Below are positions 35,291-44,899 of a stretch of 52,482 nt of DNA, in pieces. The position numbers were made by a program, and so were the translations under genes. The notes under the pieces were generated by a model, which saw nothing but the letters and a program-made list of their open reading frames with translations, was not told the DNA's origin and searched no databases. The DNA is from Paracoccaceae bacterium (GTDB taxonomy: Bacteria; Pseudomonadota; Alphaproteobacteria; Rhodobacterales; Rhodobacteraceae), in contig JAFIEF010000019.1 in the NCBI GenBank assembly GCA_020832655.1, forward strand, positions 1 to 52,482, written 5' to 3'. Numbering within the stretch: the stretch's first letter is position 1; each line of letters starts with the position of its first letter.

Positions 35291-36265
35291 ATGCGTTATA
35301 CCAATTTCGCGGCTCTGGCCGCAGCAGCGGTCATGAGCGTCTCTATGGCACAGGCGCAGGATCGCGACGGCTGGCCGTCGGATCTGACCGTCGGCACGGC
35401 AAGTCAGGGCGGAGTTTATTTCGTCTATGGCAATGGTCTTGCTGCCTTCATCGGCGAAGAGCTGGGCATCAATTCCAGCGGTGAAGTCACCGGCGGCCCG
35501 GTGCAGAACGTCACGCTGGTGCAGATGCAGGAGCATGACATCGGCCTGGTGACAATGGGTCCGATGTATGAAGCCTGGATCGGCGAAAGCGAACTGGCAC
35601 CGGGGGTGCCGCACACCGATGTGCGCGCGCTGTTCCCGATGTATGAAACCCCCTTTCAGGGGATCGCGCTGCGTAGCCAGAATATCAGCTCGGTCGGTGA
35701 TCTGGCAGGCAAGCGCGTCAGCGTCGGCCCCGCTGGCGGTACGCCCGGCACCTATTGGCCGCGTATCCTGGATGCGCTGGGGGTCGAGGCCAATGTGTCC
35801 TTCGCCGGTGCAGCCGATGCCGCCAGCCAGTTGCAGGACGGGCTGATCGACGCCTTCGTCTTTGCCGCGGGCGTGCCGATTGCGGCGTTCTCTCAGCTTG
35901 CCGCAGAAGCGGATGTGCGCACCTTCACCTTCTCGGATGAAGAGCATGCGGCAATCCTCGAAGCCTTCCCGGAAGTGTCGCCCTTCACCATTCCGGGCGG
36001 CTCCTACACGGTGCAGGACGAAGACCAGCCTTCGGTCGCTATGTGGAACTTCGCGGTTGCGCATGCCGACATGCCCGAAAGCCTGGCCTATGAAATCACC
36101 AAGCTGGTGATGGAAAACAATGACCGCATGATGCAGATCCACGCAGCCGCTGCCGCGACCCTGCCGGAAAACTACGTCAATAACGGCTTCCTGACCTACC
36201 ATCCCGGCGCGGTGCGCTGGTTCGAAGAAAATGGCTTCGAAATCCCGGCTGAATTGAAGGATTGA
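35291..36265 (+). CDS. TAXI-type TRAP transporter substrate-binding protein
   Basis: A 324-residue periplasmic binding protein of the TAXI branch. Signal peptide MRYTNFAALAAAAVMSVSMAQA; mature start with LTVGTASQGGVYFVYGNGLA, the TAXI N-terminal signature. DLAGKRVSVGPAGGTPGTYW and AAGVPIAAFSQLA belong to the binding fold. A GGGGAGG ribosome site precedes ATG 35291. It is the first gene of a two-gene operon with the permease, separated by a strong hairpin, and the two-component pair upstream probably controls it. Ligand unknown. Confidence 0.9.
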   Translation: MRYTNFAALAAAAVMSVSMAQAQDRDGWPSDLTVGTASQGGVYFVYGNGLAAFIGEELGINSSGEVTGGPVQNVTLVQMQEHDIGLVTMGPMYEAWIGESELAPGVPHTDVRALFPMYETPFQGIALRSQNISSVGDLAGKRVSVGPAGGTPGTYWPRILDALGVEANVSFAGAADAASQLQDGLIDAFVFAAGVPIAAFSQLAAEADVRTFTFSDEEHAAILEAFPEVSPFTIPGGSYTVQDEDQPSVAMWNFAVAHADMPESLAYEITKLVMENNDRMMQIHAAAAATLPENYVNNGFLTYHPGAVRWFEENGFEIPAELKD

Positions 36266-36289
36266 GCCGCAACAATACCAACAGGGATA

Positions 36290-36318
36290 GCAAGAGGCCG
36301 CCAAGTGCGGCCTCTTGC
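36290..36318 (+). terminator. hairpin between TAXI protein and permease genes
   Basis: GCAAGAGGCCGC (36290-36301) pairs with GCGGCCTCTTGC (36307-36318), a perfect 12-base stem with a 5-base loop and no U-run. It more likely stabilises the 3' end of the binding-protein message, or damps read-through, than stops transcription outright. Confidence 0.6.
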
Positions 36319-36369
36319 CAAGGAAGTGAATAGTCTGGCTGCATTCAAGACAGGGACAGGACCACAATC

Positions 36370-38781
36370 ATGAACACAACGCCCCCCCCGAAGCCGGATG
36401 CGGATGCCCCGCTTCTGGACGACAAGGCTCCCGACAATATTGCCGAAGGTGTGGACCGCGAGATCGTGATGTCCAACCAGCGCGTGCCGCCCGGTGTGCT
36501 GGGCATGGTTCTGGCGCTGGCCTGTATTCTTTATACCGCATTTCATATCGGGGCGATGAACCTTTACCCGCTGGAAACCTGGGTTTATCGGCTCAGCCAT
36601 GTCACGGGCGGGCTGATCCTTGGTTTCCTGCTGTTTTCGTCAACGGTTTTCGCGCAGGGACAGTCGCAGCAGGTTGAGCGCAGCTTTGCCGAACTAGGTC
36701 TGCTTGCGCTGGCAATCCTTGGGGTGGGCACGGCTTTCGTGCAGATCGTCTGGGCGGTGTCGACAGGCGATCTGATCGCGATGGGGGCACCGGCCGACAA
36801 GATGAAATACAGCTTCGGCTGGCCGCTGATGGCCGGTACGGCGCTGGCGCTGCTGGCAAGCTGGATGTTTCCGGGCCGCGACCGCAAGCGCATCGCGCTG
36901 GCCGATCTGGTGCTGGCGCTGGCGGCGCTGACGGTGGGGATCTACATCATTGCCCATGCCGGCTTCCTGCGCAATCGCGCTGGTGTGTTTCCGCATGTCA
37001 ATGACATGTATGCCGCGATTGCAGGCATCGCCCTGATACTGGAACTGACGCGGCGTCTGGCCGGGATGGCGCTGGTCGTCATTGTCGGCGTGTTCATCGC
37101 CTATGGCTTTCTGGGGCCATATCTGCCGGGCTTTCTGAACCATCGCGGCTATGCGCCCGAACGCTTCTTTGCGCGCATCTATACCGATATTGGTGTGCTG
37201 GGTCCGACCACGGCGGTATCATCAACCTATATCATCCTGTTCATCACCTTTGCGGCCTTCCTGCAGGCCAGCCGGGTGGGCGAGTATTTCATCAATTTCG
37301 CCTTTGCCGCTGCCGGGGGCGCGCGGGGCGGCCCGGCCAAGGTGGCGATTTTCGGCTCTGGCCTGATGGGCATGATCAACGGCACTTCGGCGGGCAATGT
37401 CGTCTCGACCGGGTCGCTGACCATTCCGCTGATGAAGAAAGTGGGCTATCGCCCGCAAACCGCTGCCTCGGTCGAGGCTGCGGCGTCGTCAGGCGGGCAG
37501 ATCCTGCCGCCGATCATGGGGGCGGGTGCCTTCATCATGGCCGAAATCACCGGCATCCAGTATCGCGAGATTGTCATCGCCGCGATCATCCCGGCGATCC
37601 TGTATTTCACCTCGGTCTATTTCATGGTGGACAAGGAAGCGCTGAAGAAAGGCATGCGCGGGCTGCCACGGTCGCAACTGCCGAAATTCCGCGAGATGGC
37701 CAAACAGGCCTATCTGTTCATTCCCATCATCATGCTGATCGGCGCGCTTTATATCGGTTATTCGGTGATCCGGGCAGGCACCTATGCGATGATCGCGGCC
37801 TTTGTGGTCAGCTATATCCGGGTGGTGGTTGACGAGCGCGAGGATGGCGTCCTGAACCATCTGACCGGGCTGATGCTGTGCATCCTGGCGCTGATGCCGC
37901 TGGTGGTGGGTGCGAATATCCTGGTTGATGGCTGGGGCGATGGCACGACGCTGCAACTGGTCGCGGCCTTTGCCGCCAGCGCGCTGGCCGTTGCCGGTAT
38001 CGTGATGATGCGGCGTCAGGACACGGCGCTGGCGCGCGGCGTCGCCCAGGCGGTCGAGCATTTCAAGATGATCCCCTATGCGCTGGAAATCGCGGCCAAG
38101 ATGTCGCTGCAACTGGTCGCGGTCTGTGCCGCGGCGGGGGTGATTGTCGGTATCATCGCCATCACCGGCATCGGGGTGCGCCTGTCGGGCGTGCTGATGG
38201 CGATTGCGGGGCAAAGCCAGCTTCTGGCGCTGTTCTTTGCGATGTGCGTGGCGATCATCCTTGGCATGGGAATGCCCACCACGGCGGCGTATGCGGTGGC
38301 GGCCTCGGTCATCGCGCCGGGTCTGATCCGCATGGGGATCGAACCGCTGACCGCGCATTTCTTCATCTTCTACTACGCGGTGATGAGCGCGATCACCCCG
38401 CCCGTGGCGCTGGCCGCCTATGCGGGCGCGGCGATTGCGCAATCCGACCCGATGAAGACATCGGTAGAGGCGTTCAAGATCGGGCTTGCGGCCTTTGTGG
38501 TGCCGTTCATGTTCTTCTACAGCTCGTCGCTGCTGATGCAGGGCGAACCGCTGGAGATCATTCACGTCTTCATTACCGCCGCGCTGGGCATCTATCTGCT
38601 GGCCTCGGCAGTGCAGGGCTGGCTGTTCGGTACCATCGGCTGGCCGCTGCGGGTGATCGTGGGTGCGGCGGCACTGGCGATGATCGCGGGGGGCTGGACC
38701 TCTGACCTGATCGGGCTGAGCGTGGCAGGCGCGGTGTTCCTGTTCCAGCGCTGGTTGCGCGGGCAGGGCAAGACCGCCTGA
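36370..38781 (+). CDS. TRAP transporter fused permease (DctQM-like)
   Basis: An 803-residue membrane protein with many helices. The large C-terminal part is the DctM-type channel (GSGLMGMINGTSAGNVVSTG, SVEAAASSGGQILPPIMGAG, ILGMGMPTTAAYAVAAS). The N-terminal 200 residues have the small-subunit-like helices fused to it, as is usual in TAXI systems. It uses an ion gradient to import what the TAXI protein binds. ATG 36370 follows ACAGGACC. The cytoplasmic-loop motif IILFITFAAFLQASRVGEYF is intact. Confidence 0.95.
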   Translation: MNTTPPPKPDADAPLLDDKAPDNIAEGVDREIVMSNQRVPPGVLGMVLALACILYTAFHIGAMNLYPLETWVYRLSHVTGGLILGFLLFSSTVFAQGQSQQVERSFAELGLLALAILGVGTAFVQIVWAVSTGDLIAMGAPADKMKYSFGWPLMAGTALALLASWMFPGRDRKRIALADLVLALAALTVGIYIIAHAGFLRNRAGVFPHVNDMYAAIAGIALILELTRRLAGMALVVIVGVFIAYGFLGPYLPGFLNHRGYAPERFFARIYTDIGVLGPTTAVSSTYIILFITFAAFLQASRVGEYFINFAFAAAGGARGGPAKVAIFGSGLMGMINGTSAGNVVSTGSLTIPLMKKVGYRPQTAASVEAAASSGGQILPPIMGAGAFIMAEITGIQYREIVIAAIIPAILYFTSVYFMVDKEALKKGMRGLPRSQLPKFREMAKQAYLFIPIIMLIGALYIGYSVIRAGTYAMIAAFVVSYIRVVVDEREDGVLNHLTGLMLCILALMPLVVGANILVDGWGDGTTLQLVAAFAASALAVAGIVMMRRQDTALARGVAQAVEHFKMIPYALEIAAKMSLQLVAVCAAAGVIVGIIAITGIGVRLSGVLMAIAGQSQLLALFFAMCVAIILGMGMPTTAAYAVAASVIAPGLIRMGIEPLTAHFFIFYYAVMSAITPPVALAAYAGAAIAQSDPMKTSVEAFKIGLAAFVVPFMFFYSSSLLMQGEPLEIIHVFITAALGIYLLASAVQGWLFGTIGWPLRVIVGAAALAMIAGGWTSDLIGLSVAGAVFLFQRWLRGQGKTA

Positions 38782-38804
38782 GACAGTTGGCAAAGCTGTG
38801 ACAA

Positions 38805-38834
38805 GAGGGCCGCGCCATGACCGGCGCGGCCCTC
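38805..38834 (+). terminator. hairpin after the TRAP permease
   Basis: GAGGGCCGCGCC (38805-38816) and GGCGCGGCCCTC (38823-38834) form a 12-base stem around ATGACC, 24 bases after the permease stop. There is no strong U-run, so it is a likely but not certain terminator. Confidence 0.55.
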
Positions 38835-38910
38835 GTGCTGTCGGGTTTCCATTGGTGTCGGGGCAGTGATAGACTGGCTGCAACGCGCAGATCGAAAAGG
38901 CGGCACCATC

Positions 38911-40755
38911 ATGGATATGGACAAGCGACAGCAATTTCACATCTGGTACTGGATTGCCGCCATGCTGTTGCTGCTGGCGGTCCAGAACATGTGGGCGCAG
39001 GCCACGGTGACAGAGCGCATCCCCTACAGCCAGTTTCTGGAATTTCTGGAAGAAGACCGCATCGCCACGCTTCAGGTGCGCAGCGAAAGCATTTCCGGGC
39101 GCTACCGCGAACCGATTGACGGGCGGACGCATTTCATCACCAATATCGTGCCCTCTGACCTGACCGAGCGGCTGGAACTCAGCACCGCCGAATTCGACGG
39201 CACGGTCGAGGATACCGCCATCGGCAATATCCTGTCCTGGGTGGTGCCGGTGGTGCTGATCTTTGCCTTCTGGGTGTTCTTTTTCCGGCGTATGATCGAA
39301 CGTCAGGGCATGGGCGGGATGATGAATGTCGGCAAATCCAAGGCCAAGGTCTATGTCGAGCGCGACACTGGCGTCACCTTTGATGATGTGGCCGGCATTG
39401 ACGAGGCCAAGGCCGAATTGCAGGAGGTGGTGTCGTTCCTGAAAGAACCGGACCATTATGGCCGCCTTGGCGCGCGCCTGCCCAAGGGCATTTTGCTGAC
39501 CGGCCCGCCCGGCACCGGCAAGACGCTGGTCGCGCGCGCCATCGCAGGCGAGGCGGGGGTACCGTTCTTTTCGATTTCCGGTTCCGAATTCGTCGAGATG
39601 TTCGTGGGCGTGGGGGCTGCGCGGGTGCGCGATCTGTTCGATCAGGCGCGCAAGGCCGCGCCCTGCATCATCTTCATCGACGAGTTGGACGCGCTGGGCA
39701 AGAAGCGCGGCTTGTCGGCGATGGGGGGCGGGCATGACGAAAAGGAGCAGACCCTCAACCAGCTTCTGAGCGAGTTGGACGGGTTCGACCCGCGCGAAGG
39801 CATTGTGCTGCTGGCCGCGACCAACCGCCCCGAAATTCTGGACCCCGCGCTGATGCGCGCAGGCCGCTTTGACCGGCAGGTGCTGATCGACCGGCCCGAC
39901 AAGACCGGGCGCGCGGCAATCCTGAAGGTGCATCTGCGCAAGGTGCAGCATGAAGCGCTGGATGTTGACGTCATCGCGGCGCTGACACCGGGCTTTACGG
40001 GTGCAGAGATTGCCAATCTGGTCAATGAGGCCGCGATTCAGGCGACGCGGCGCGGGGCGGCGAAAGTGGGGATGGAGGATATCACTTCTGCGCTGGAGCG
40101 CATCGTTGCGGGGTTGGAGCGCAAGGGCAGGCTGCTGAATCCTGCAGAGCGTCACGCAGTCGCCGTGCATGAGATGGGCCACGCGCTGGCCGCCGCCTCG
40201 ATCCCCGGTGCCGACCCGGTGCACAAGGTCTCTATCATCCCCCGTTCCATCGGGGCGCTGGGCTATACCATGCAGCGCCCGACCGAGGATCGTTTCCTGA
40301 TCACCCGCGCCGAGCTGGAAAGCCGGATGGTGGTGCTGCTGGCAGGCCGCGCGGCCGAAGATATCGTGCTGGACGAAATCTCGACCGGGGCGGCGGATGA
40401 TCTGGCGCGTGTGACCGATATCGCGCGGCAGGTGGTCACGCGCTTCGGCATGCATCCGGTGCTGGGGCAGGCAGTGCTGGAACCCGAACGCGGCGGCTTT
40501 CTGGGCGAGGACCGCTACACCTTCACCCCGCGTGACCATTCCGAAGAAACCGCGCGCGAGGTTGATCTGGCCGTGCGCGAACTGATCGAGCGCGCCTATC
40601 TGCGCGCCAAGGATCTTCTGACCGCGCGCCGGGGCGACCTGGATGCCGGAACCGATCTGCTGCTGGAACGTGAAACCATCACGCCAGAGGATTTCCCCGC
40701 GCTTTCCCCCGCCAAGGTGGCGCAATCCGATGCGCCGGCGGTGCAGTCGGGGTAG
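38911..40755 (+). CDS. ftsH: membrane AAA+ zinc metalloprotease, FtsH family
   Basis: A 614-residue inner-membrane protease that extracts and degrades proteins. Two N-terminal helices ([13 protein letters not shown], about residue 10, and [22 protein letters not shown]). AAA+ domain with Walker A GPPGTGKT (residues 198-205) and Walker [12 protein letters not shown]; zinc motif HEMGH (His420, Glu421, His424). It stands apart from the hflK/hflC or tilS-ftsH contexts seen for the main copy, so it may be a second paralogue. ATG 38911 has only a weak ribosome site. The C-terminal tail is short. Confidence 0.93.
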   Translation: MDMDKRQQFHIWYWIAAMLLLLAVQNMWAQATVTERIPYSQFLEFLEEDRIATLQVRSESISGRYREPIDGRTHFITNIVPSDLTERLELSTAEFDGTVEDTAIGNILSWVVPVVLIFAFWVFFFRRMIERQGMGGMMNVGKSKAKVYVERDTGVTFDDVAGIDEAKAELQEVVSFLKEPDHYGRLGARLPKGILLTGPPGTGKTLVARAIAGEAGVPFFSISGSEFVEMFVGVGAARVRDLFDQARKAAPCIIFIDELDALGKKRGLSAMGGGHDEKEQTLNQLLSELDGFDPREGIVLLAATNRPEILDPALMRAGRFDRQVLIDRPDKTGRAAILKVHLRKVQHEALDVDVIAALTPGFTGAEIANLVNEAAIQATRRGAAKVGMEDITSALERIVAGLERKGRLLNPAERHAVAVHEMGHALAAASIPGADPVHKVSIIPRSIGALGYTMQRPTEDRFLITRAELESRMVVLLAGRAAEDIVLDEISTGAADDLARVTDIARQVVTRFGMHPVLGQAVLEPERGGFLGEDRYTFTPRDHSEETAREVDLAVRELIERAYLRAKDLLTARRGDLDAGTDLLLERETITPEDFPALSPAKVAQSDAPAVQSG

Positions 40756-40772
40756 GGCGGCAGGCATGATGA

Positions 40773-40798
40773 AAGGGCGCGAAGCTGACCGCGCCCTT
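40773..40798. terminator. bidirectional hairpin between ftsH and mcd
   Basis: AAGGGCGCG (40773-40781), loop AAGCTGAC, CGCGCCCTT (40790-40798), lying between the convergent ftsH and mcd stops. Confidence 0.6.
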
Positions 40799-40827
40799 CG
40801 ATCCGCGATAGGCGCTGTGCCGTGCCC

Positions 40828-42489
40828 TTACAGCAAGCGCCGTGCGATGACTTGCGCCTGAATTTCGCCCGCGCCTTCAAAAATGTTCAGGATGCGCGCA
40901 TCGCACAGGATGCGGCTGATCTGGTATTCCAGCGCAAAGCCGTTGCCACCGTGGATCTGCAACCCGTTATCGGCCGCCGCCCATGCCACGCGCGCGGCCA
41001 GAAGCTTGGCCATGCCTGCTTCCAGATCGCAGCGCCGTTCGGCATCTTTTTCGCGGGCGCTGAAATAGGTCAGTTGGCGCGCGATCATGATCTCGACCGC
41101 CATCATCGCCAGCTTTGACGCCACGCGCGGGAACTCTATCAGCGATTTGCCGAATTGCTTGCGGTCCTCGGCATATTGCATTGCAACTTCCAGCGCGTTC
41201 TGCGCCACGCCGATGGCGCGCGCAGCGGTCTGGATGCGCGCCGATTCAAAGGTCTGCATCAACTGCTTGAAGCCTTGCCCCTCGACCCCGCCCAGCAGGT
41301 TTTCGCCCTTGACCTTGAAGCCGTCAAAGCCCAGTTCGTATTCCTTCATGCCGCGATAGCCCAGCACCTCTATCTCGCCGCCGGTCATGCCGGGGGTGGG
41401 GAAGGGGTTTTCGTCGGTACCGGGGGTCTTTTCGGCCAGAAACATCGACAGCCCGCGATAATCGGTGGTGTCGGGGATGGTACGCGCCAGCACCGTCATG
41501 ACATGGGTGCGCGCGGCATGGGTGATCCAGGTCTTGTTGCCGGTGATTTCCCAGTCATCGCCGACCTTCACCGCGCGGGTGCGCAGGCTGCCCAGATCCG
41601 ACCCGGTATTGGGTTCGGTAAAGACCGCTGTGGGAAGAATTTCGCCCGAGGCCAGTTTTGGCAGCCATTCCTGCTTCTGTTCCGGGGTGCCGCCGCACAG
41701 GATCAGCTCGGCGGCGATCTCGGTGCGCGTGCCCAGACTGCCGACGCCGATATAGCCGCGCGACAACTCTTCTGACACCACCGCCATTGCGGCTTTGGGC
41801 ATGCCCAACCCCCCGAACTCTTCGGGGATGGTCAGCCCGAACACGCCCATTTCGGAAAGCTGTTCGATCACCGGCATCGGGATCAGTTCATCCTTCAGAT
41901 GCCACTCATGCGCATGGGGGGTGACCTGTTCCTCGGCATAGCGGCGGAACTGGTCGCGGATCATTTCCAGATCCTCATCCAGCCCTGTGGTGCCGAATGT
42001 GGCGCGTCCGTGATTGTCGCGCATCAGCGCCACCAGCCGCGCGCGTGCGGCCGGGCTGTTGGCCTCGGCGCGCAGCCGGGCAATGGCCCCGCTCTTCAGA
42101 TCGGCGCTGACGCCCAGATCAGAGAGCCGCGCCACCTCGCCCTGATTCATCGCGATACCGCCAGCGATCTGGTTCAGATATTCACCAAAGCCGATCTGGT
42201 GGATCAGTTGTTCCATCTCGCCGAACTGGCCATCGGAATGCAAGCGCGCGGCCCAGCCCTGCATCTGGCGCAGGCTTTCGACATAGGTCGCCAGCCATGC
42301 CAGCCCATGCGCGGCATACTGGTCTGCCTCCAGCAGTGCGGCATCGACCTTGCCGCCCGGTGCCACCCGCGCGCGCATGGCCTCTGTTGCGTCTTTCAGC
42401 AGCCCGTCCAGCGGCGTCAGCGCGGCTGCGGTCAGTTCCAGCAGGTCAGGCATCACGGGTGAGGGCATCTGTTGTCCATCATGCGGCAT
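40828..42489 (-). CDS. mcd: (2S)-methylsuccinyl-CoA dehydrogenase (acyl-CoA dehydrogenase)
   Basis: Oxidises methylsuccinyl-CoA to mesaconyl-CoA in the ethylmalonyl-CoA pathway. 553 residues, longer than ordinary acyl-CoA dehydrogenases (about 380) by an N-terminal extension of about 150, as expected for Mcd. Core motifs: EEFGGLGMP, TEPNTGSDLGSLRTRAVKVG, GNKTWITHAARTH, and the C-terminal EYQISRILCDARILNIFEGAGEIQ. ATG 42489 follows GGAGAG. The family link is clear; the exact substrate is inferred from the extension and from mch and mcl2 elsewhere in the window. Confidence 0.88.
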   Translation of the reverse strand: MPHDGQQMPSPVMPDLLELTAAALTPLDGLLKDATEAMRARVAPGGKVDAALLEADQYAAHGLAWLATYVESLRQMQGWAARLHSDGQFGEMEQLIHQIGFGEYLNQIAGGIAMNQGEVARLSDLGVSADLKSGAIARLRAEANSPAARARLVALMRDNHGRATFGTTGLDEDLEMIRDQFRRYAEEQVTPHAHEWHLKDELIPMPVIEQLSEMGVFGLTIPEEFGGLGMPKAAMAVVSEELSRGYIGVGSLGTRTEIAAELILCGGTPEQKQEWLPKLASGEILPTAVFTEPNTGSDLGSLRTRAVKVGDDWEITGNKTWITHAARTHVMTVLARTIPDTTDYRGLSMFLAEKTPGTDENPFPTPGMTGGEIEVLGYRGMKEYELGFDGFKVKGENLLGGVEGQGFKQLMQTFESARIQTAARAIGVAQNALEVAMQYAEDRKQFGKSLIEFPRVASKLAMMAVEIMIARQLTYFSAREKDAERRCDLEAGMAKLLAARVAWAAADNGLQIHGGNGFALEYQISRILCDARILNIFEGAGEIQAQVIARRLL

Positions 42490-42518
42490 GGGTCACTCTC
42501 CGGCTTCGTCAGGTCTGT

Positions 42519-42560
42519 TTTGCAGTTGCAGCGTTACTTAGTGCCTTTGCAGGTGCAGCG
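42519..42560. promoter_or_regulatory. 15-bp direct repeats upstream of mcd
   Basis: TTTGCAGTTGCAGCG (42519-42533) and TTTGCAGGTGCAGCG (42546-42560) differ at one base and start 27 bases apart, in the divergent gap between mcd and the TauE-type gene. They are a candidate regulator site for mcd; TTTGCA resembles the half-sites of short-chain acyl-CoA regulators such as PccR, but identity is not shown. Confidence 0.5.
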
Positions 42561-42675
42561 CAACAAAAATACATGAAAACCCGCCCAAGCTTTGCATTTC
42601 TGTCGCGCCATGAATGCGGATGCATTCCCGTTGACGCTGCGATATAGCCTGCCAGAGTAACATGGAAAGCAAGGC

Positions 42676-43449
42676 ATGGCGGAATTGTTCATGGCGGGGC
42701 TAAGCCCTGCGGAGTTCTGGATTGCGGTGGCGGTGACGCTGTTTGCGGGGCTGGTCAAGGGGGCGTTGGGCTTTGCCATGCCGATGATCATGATCTCGGC
42801 GCTCAGCAGTTACATGCCGGTGCAACTTGCGCTGGCGGCGCTGATCCTTCCGACGCTGTTTACCAATCTCAGCCAGGCGCTGCGGCAGGGGCTGCCCGCG
42901 GCGCTGGGCAGCACGCGCCATTACTGGCGGATGCTGCTGGCGCTGGTGGTGATGCTGCTGCTGAGCGCGCAGCTTCTGGGTTTCCTGTCGCAACGCATGT
43001 TGCTGGCGATACTGGGCGGGCCGATCGTGATCTTTGCGGCGCTGCAACTGTTTCAGGTGCCGCTGGCCCTGCCCGTGACCAAACGCCGCCGCGCGGAATG
43101 GCTAAGCGGGGCTGTGGGCGGGTTGTATGGCGGGGTGTCGGGGGTGTGGGGGCCGCCGGTGATGATCTATCTGCTGTCAGTGGACACCGAAAAGCGCGAC
43201 ATGGTGCGCATCCTTGGCGTGGTGTTCCTGATCGGGGCGGTGACGATGGTGCTCGGCCACAGCATTTCCGGCGTCATGGATCAGCGCGGCTGGCTGCTTT
43301 CGGCAGGGTTGATTGCGCCGGGCATGATCGGGCTGTGGATTGGCTATCTGGTGCAGGATCGGCTGAATGCCGCGCGCTTCCGGCGCTGGACGCTGATCAT
43401 GCTGATGCTGACAGGGGCAAATCTGCTGCGTCAGGCACTGGGCTTGTAG
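42676..43449 (+). CDS. TauE/SafE-type membrane permease
   Basis: A 257-residue inner-membrane protein with about eight helices. The family motif FAGLVKGALGFAMPMIMISAL appears near the N-terminus and a repeat in AVGGLYGGVSGVWGPPVMIYLL in the second half. Members export sulfite, sulfoacetate or similar anions; the ligand is unknown. It is divergent from mcd and ends well before the convergent NYN gene. ATG 42676 follows GGAAAGCAAGG. Confidence 0.88.
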   Translation: MAELFMAGLSPAEFWIAVAVTLFAGLVKGALGFAMPMIMISALSSYMPVQLALAALILPTLFTNLSQALRQGLPAALGSTRHYWRMLLALVVMLLLSAQLLGFLSQRMLLAILGGPIVIFAALQLFQVPLALPVTKRRRAEWLSGAVGGLYGGVSGVWGPPVMIYLLSVDTEKRDMVRILGVVFLIGAVTMVLGHSISGVMDQRGWLLSAGLIAPGMIGLWIGYLVQDRLNAARFRRWTLIMLMLTGANLLRQALGL

Positions 43450-43530
43450 GCAGGTCGTATCTGCCGCGCGGCGGCGGCCTGAAAAAAGCGCGAATGCGCA
43501 GCCCCTTGTTCAGGGCTGCGCGCGCAAATC

Positions 43531-44106
43531 TCAGCTTTCGGTATATTCGGTATCCGGCTCGCGCTCGAAGCGCGGCTCGCGCGGCGGGCGTCCGATCACA
43601 TCGCGCAATTCGTCCAGTTCGATGAAATTGTCGGCCTGGCGGCGCAACTCATCGGCGATCATCGGCGGCTGGCTGCGGATGGTCGAGACCACCGACACGC
43701 GCACCCCCTGACGTTGCAGGCTTTCGACCAGCGGGCGGAAATCGCCATCACCCGAGAACAGCACCGCGTGATCCAGCCGGGGCGCGAGTTCCATCGCATC
43801 CACCGCCAGTTCGATATCCATATTGCCCTTGACCTTACGCCGCCCCATAGAGTCGGTGTATTCCTTGGCAGGTTTGGTCACGATCGAATAGCCGTTGTAA
43901 TGCAGCCAGTCGACCAGCGGGCGGATTGGCGAATAGTCGTCATTTTCCAGAAGCGCCGTGTAGTAGAAGGCGCGCAGCAACTTGCCCCGGCGCATGAATT
44001 CCTGCCGCAGCAGCTTGTAGTCGATGTCAAACCCCAATGCCTTGCCCGCAGCAAAGACGTTCGAGCCGTCGATGAAAAGCGCTAGGCGCTCGTCTTTGTA
44101 AAACAT
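43531..44106 (-). CDS. NYN-domain (LabA/DUF88) protein
   Basis: A 191-residue PIN-like ribonuclease-fold protein. ALFIDGSNVFAAG (first acidic residue), GNMDIELAVDAMEL and LFSGDGDFRPLVESLQ form the acidic active site. Such proteins are linked to RNA processing, but the target is unknown. A C-terminal Arg/Glu-rich tail (REPRFEREPDTEY) follows. ATG 44106 is chosen because a longer frame to 44226 overlaps the divergent folK start and lacks family sequence; an AAGGG site precedes it. Confidence 0.9.
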   Translation of the reverse strand: MFYKDERLALFIDGSNVFAAGKALGFDIDYKLLRQEFMRRGKLLRAFYYTALLENDDYSPIRPLVDWLHYNGYSIVTKPAKEYTDSMGRRKVKGNMDIELAVDAMELAPRLDHAVLFSGDGDFRPLVESLQRQGVRVSVVSTIRSQPPMIADELRRQADNFIELDELRDVIGRPPREPRFEREPDTEYTES

Positions 44107-44210
44107 TGAATTACCCTTGTTATTGGCCGGCAATCGGGGCATCTGAACTGGCACTGCACGTGTTGATTGCGACCGGTGTCTTGTGAAGCCTGACAAAAGG
44201 ACTTCTTGAA

Positions 44211-44795
44211 GTGTTAAATATCTCAAACCCGGGGATGTTCAATGTGATCCTGATTGCAATGGGGGCTAACCTGCCGGGGCATATGGATAGTCCTGTTGCC
44301 CAACTGGAGTGTGCAGTCGGTGCGCTTCGCGGCTCCGGCCTTCAGATCATAGCACAAAGCCGGTATTATCGCACGCCCTGTTTTCCCGCCGGGGCGGGGC
44401 CGGATTTCGTCAATGCCGCGCTGGCCTGCCGCTCTGACCTGGCACCGCGGCAGATACTGGACCTGCTGCACCGTATTGAAGCTGATGCAGGCCGCAGCCG
44501 CGATGCGCGCTGGCAGCCGCGCCCGCTGGATCTGGACTTGCTGGCCTGTGGCCAGCAGGTCTTGCCGGGCCAGGAGGAATATGCGCGCTGGGCCGCGCTG
44601 TCGCTGGAACAGCAGATGCAGACCGCCCCGCCAGAGCTGATCCTGCCGCATCCGCGCCTGCATCAGCGCGGTTTCGTGCTGGTGCCGTTGATGGATGTCG
44701 CGCCGGATTGGGTGCATCCGGTTCTGGGCCAGAGCGTGCGCGCGATGCATGACGCGCTGGACCCGGCCGATCTGCGCGATATTACGCCGCTATAG
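44211..44795 (+). CDS. folK: 2-amino-4-hydroxy-6-hydroxymethyldihydropteridine pyrophosphokinase
   Basis: Folate synthesis: transfers pyrophosphate to the pterin. A 194-residue protein with IAMGANLP near the N-terminus, RYYRTPCFP, and PRPLDLDLLA and LPHPRLHQRGFVLVPLMD as the ATP/pterin site. Start is ambiguous: GTG 44211 sits 10 bases after AAAAGGA, while ATG 44235 gives a tidier family start. rpoZ follows. Confidence 0.9.
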   Translation: MLNISNPGMFNVILIAMGANLPGHMDSPVAQLECAVGALRGSGLQIIAQSRYYRTPCFPAGAGPDFVNAALACRSDLAPRQILDLLHRIEADAGRSRDARWQPRPLDLDLLACGQQVLPGQEEYARWAALSLEQQMQTAPPELILPHPRLHQRGFVLVPLMDVAPDWVHPVLGQSVRAMHDALDPADLRDITPL

Positions 44796-44899
44796 CGCCA
44801 CAGAACAGCAATTTGTGAGACAGCAGTGCTTGCAACGGGCCGGTTGAGGCAGTAAGTGTGCCGTCTCTGGCCCAGAACTTGCGAAAAATGGAGTGTGCG

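Noticed and set aside
37489-40767. A 1092-residue open frame on the minus strand opposite the TRAP permease and ftsH
   Set aside because: It is the complement of two clearly coding genes with intact motifs; its own translation is rich in His, Gln and Arg with no domain, as expected for a GC-rich antisense frame.
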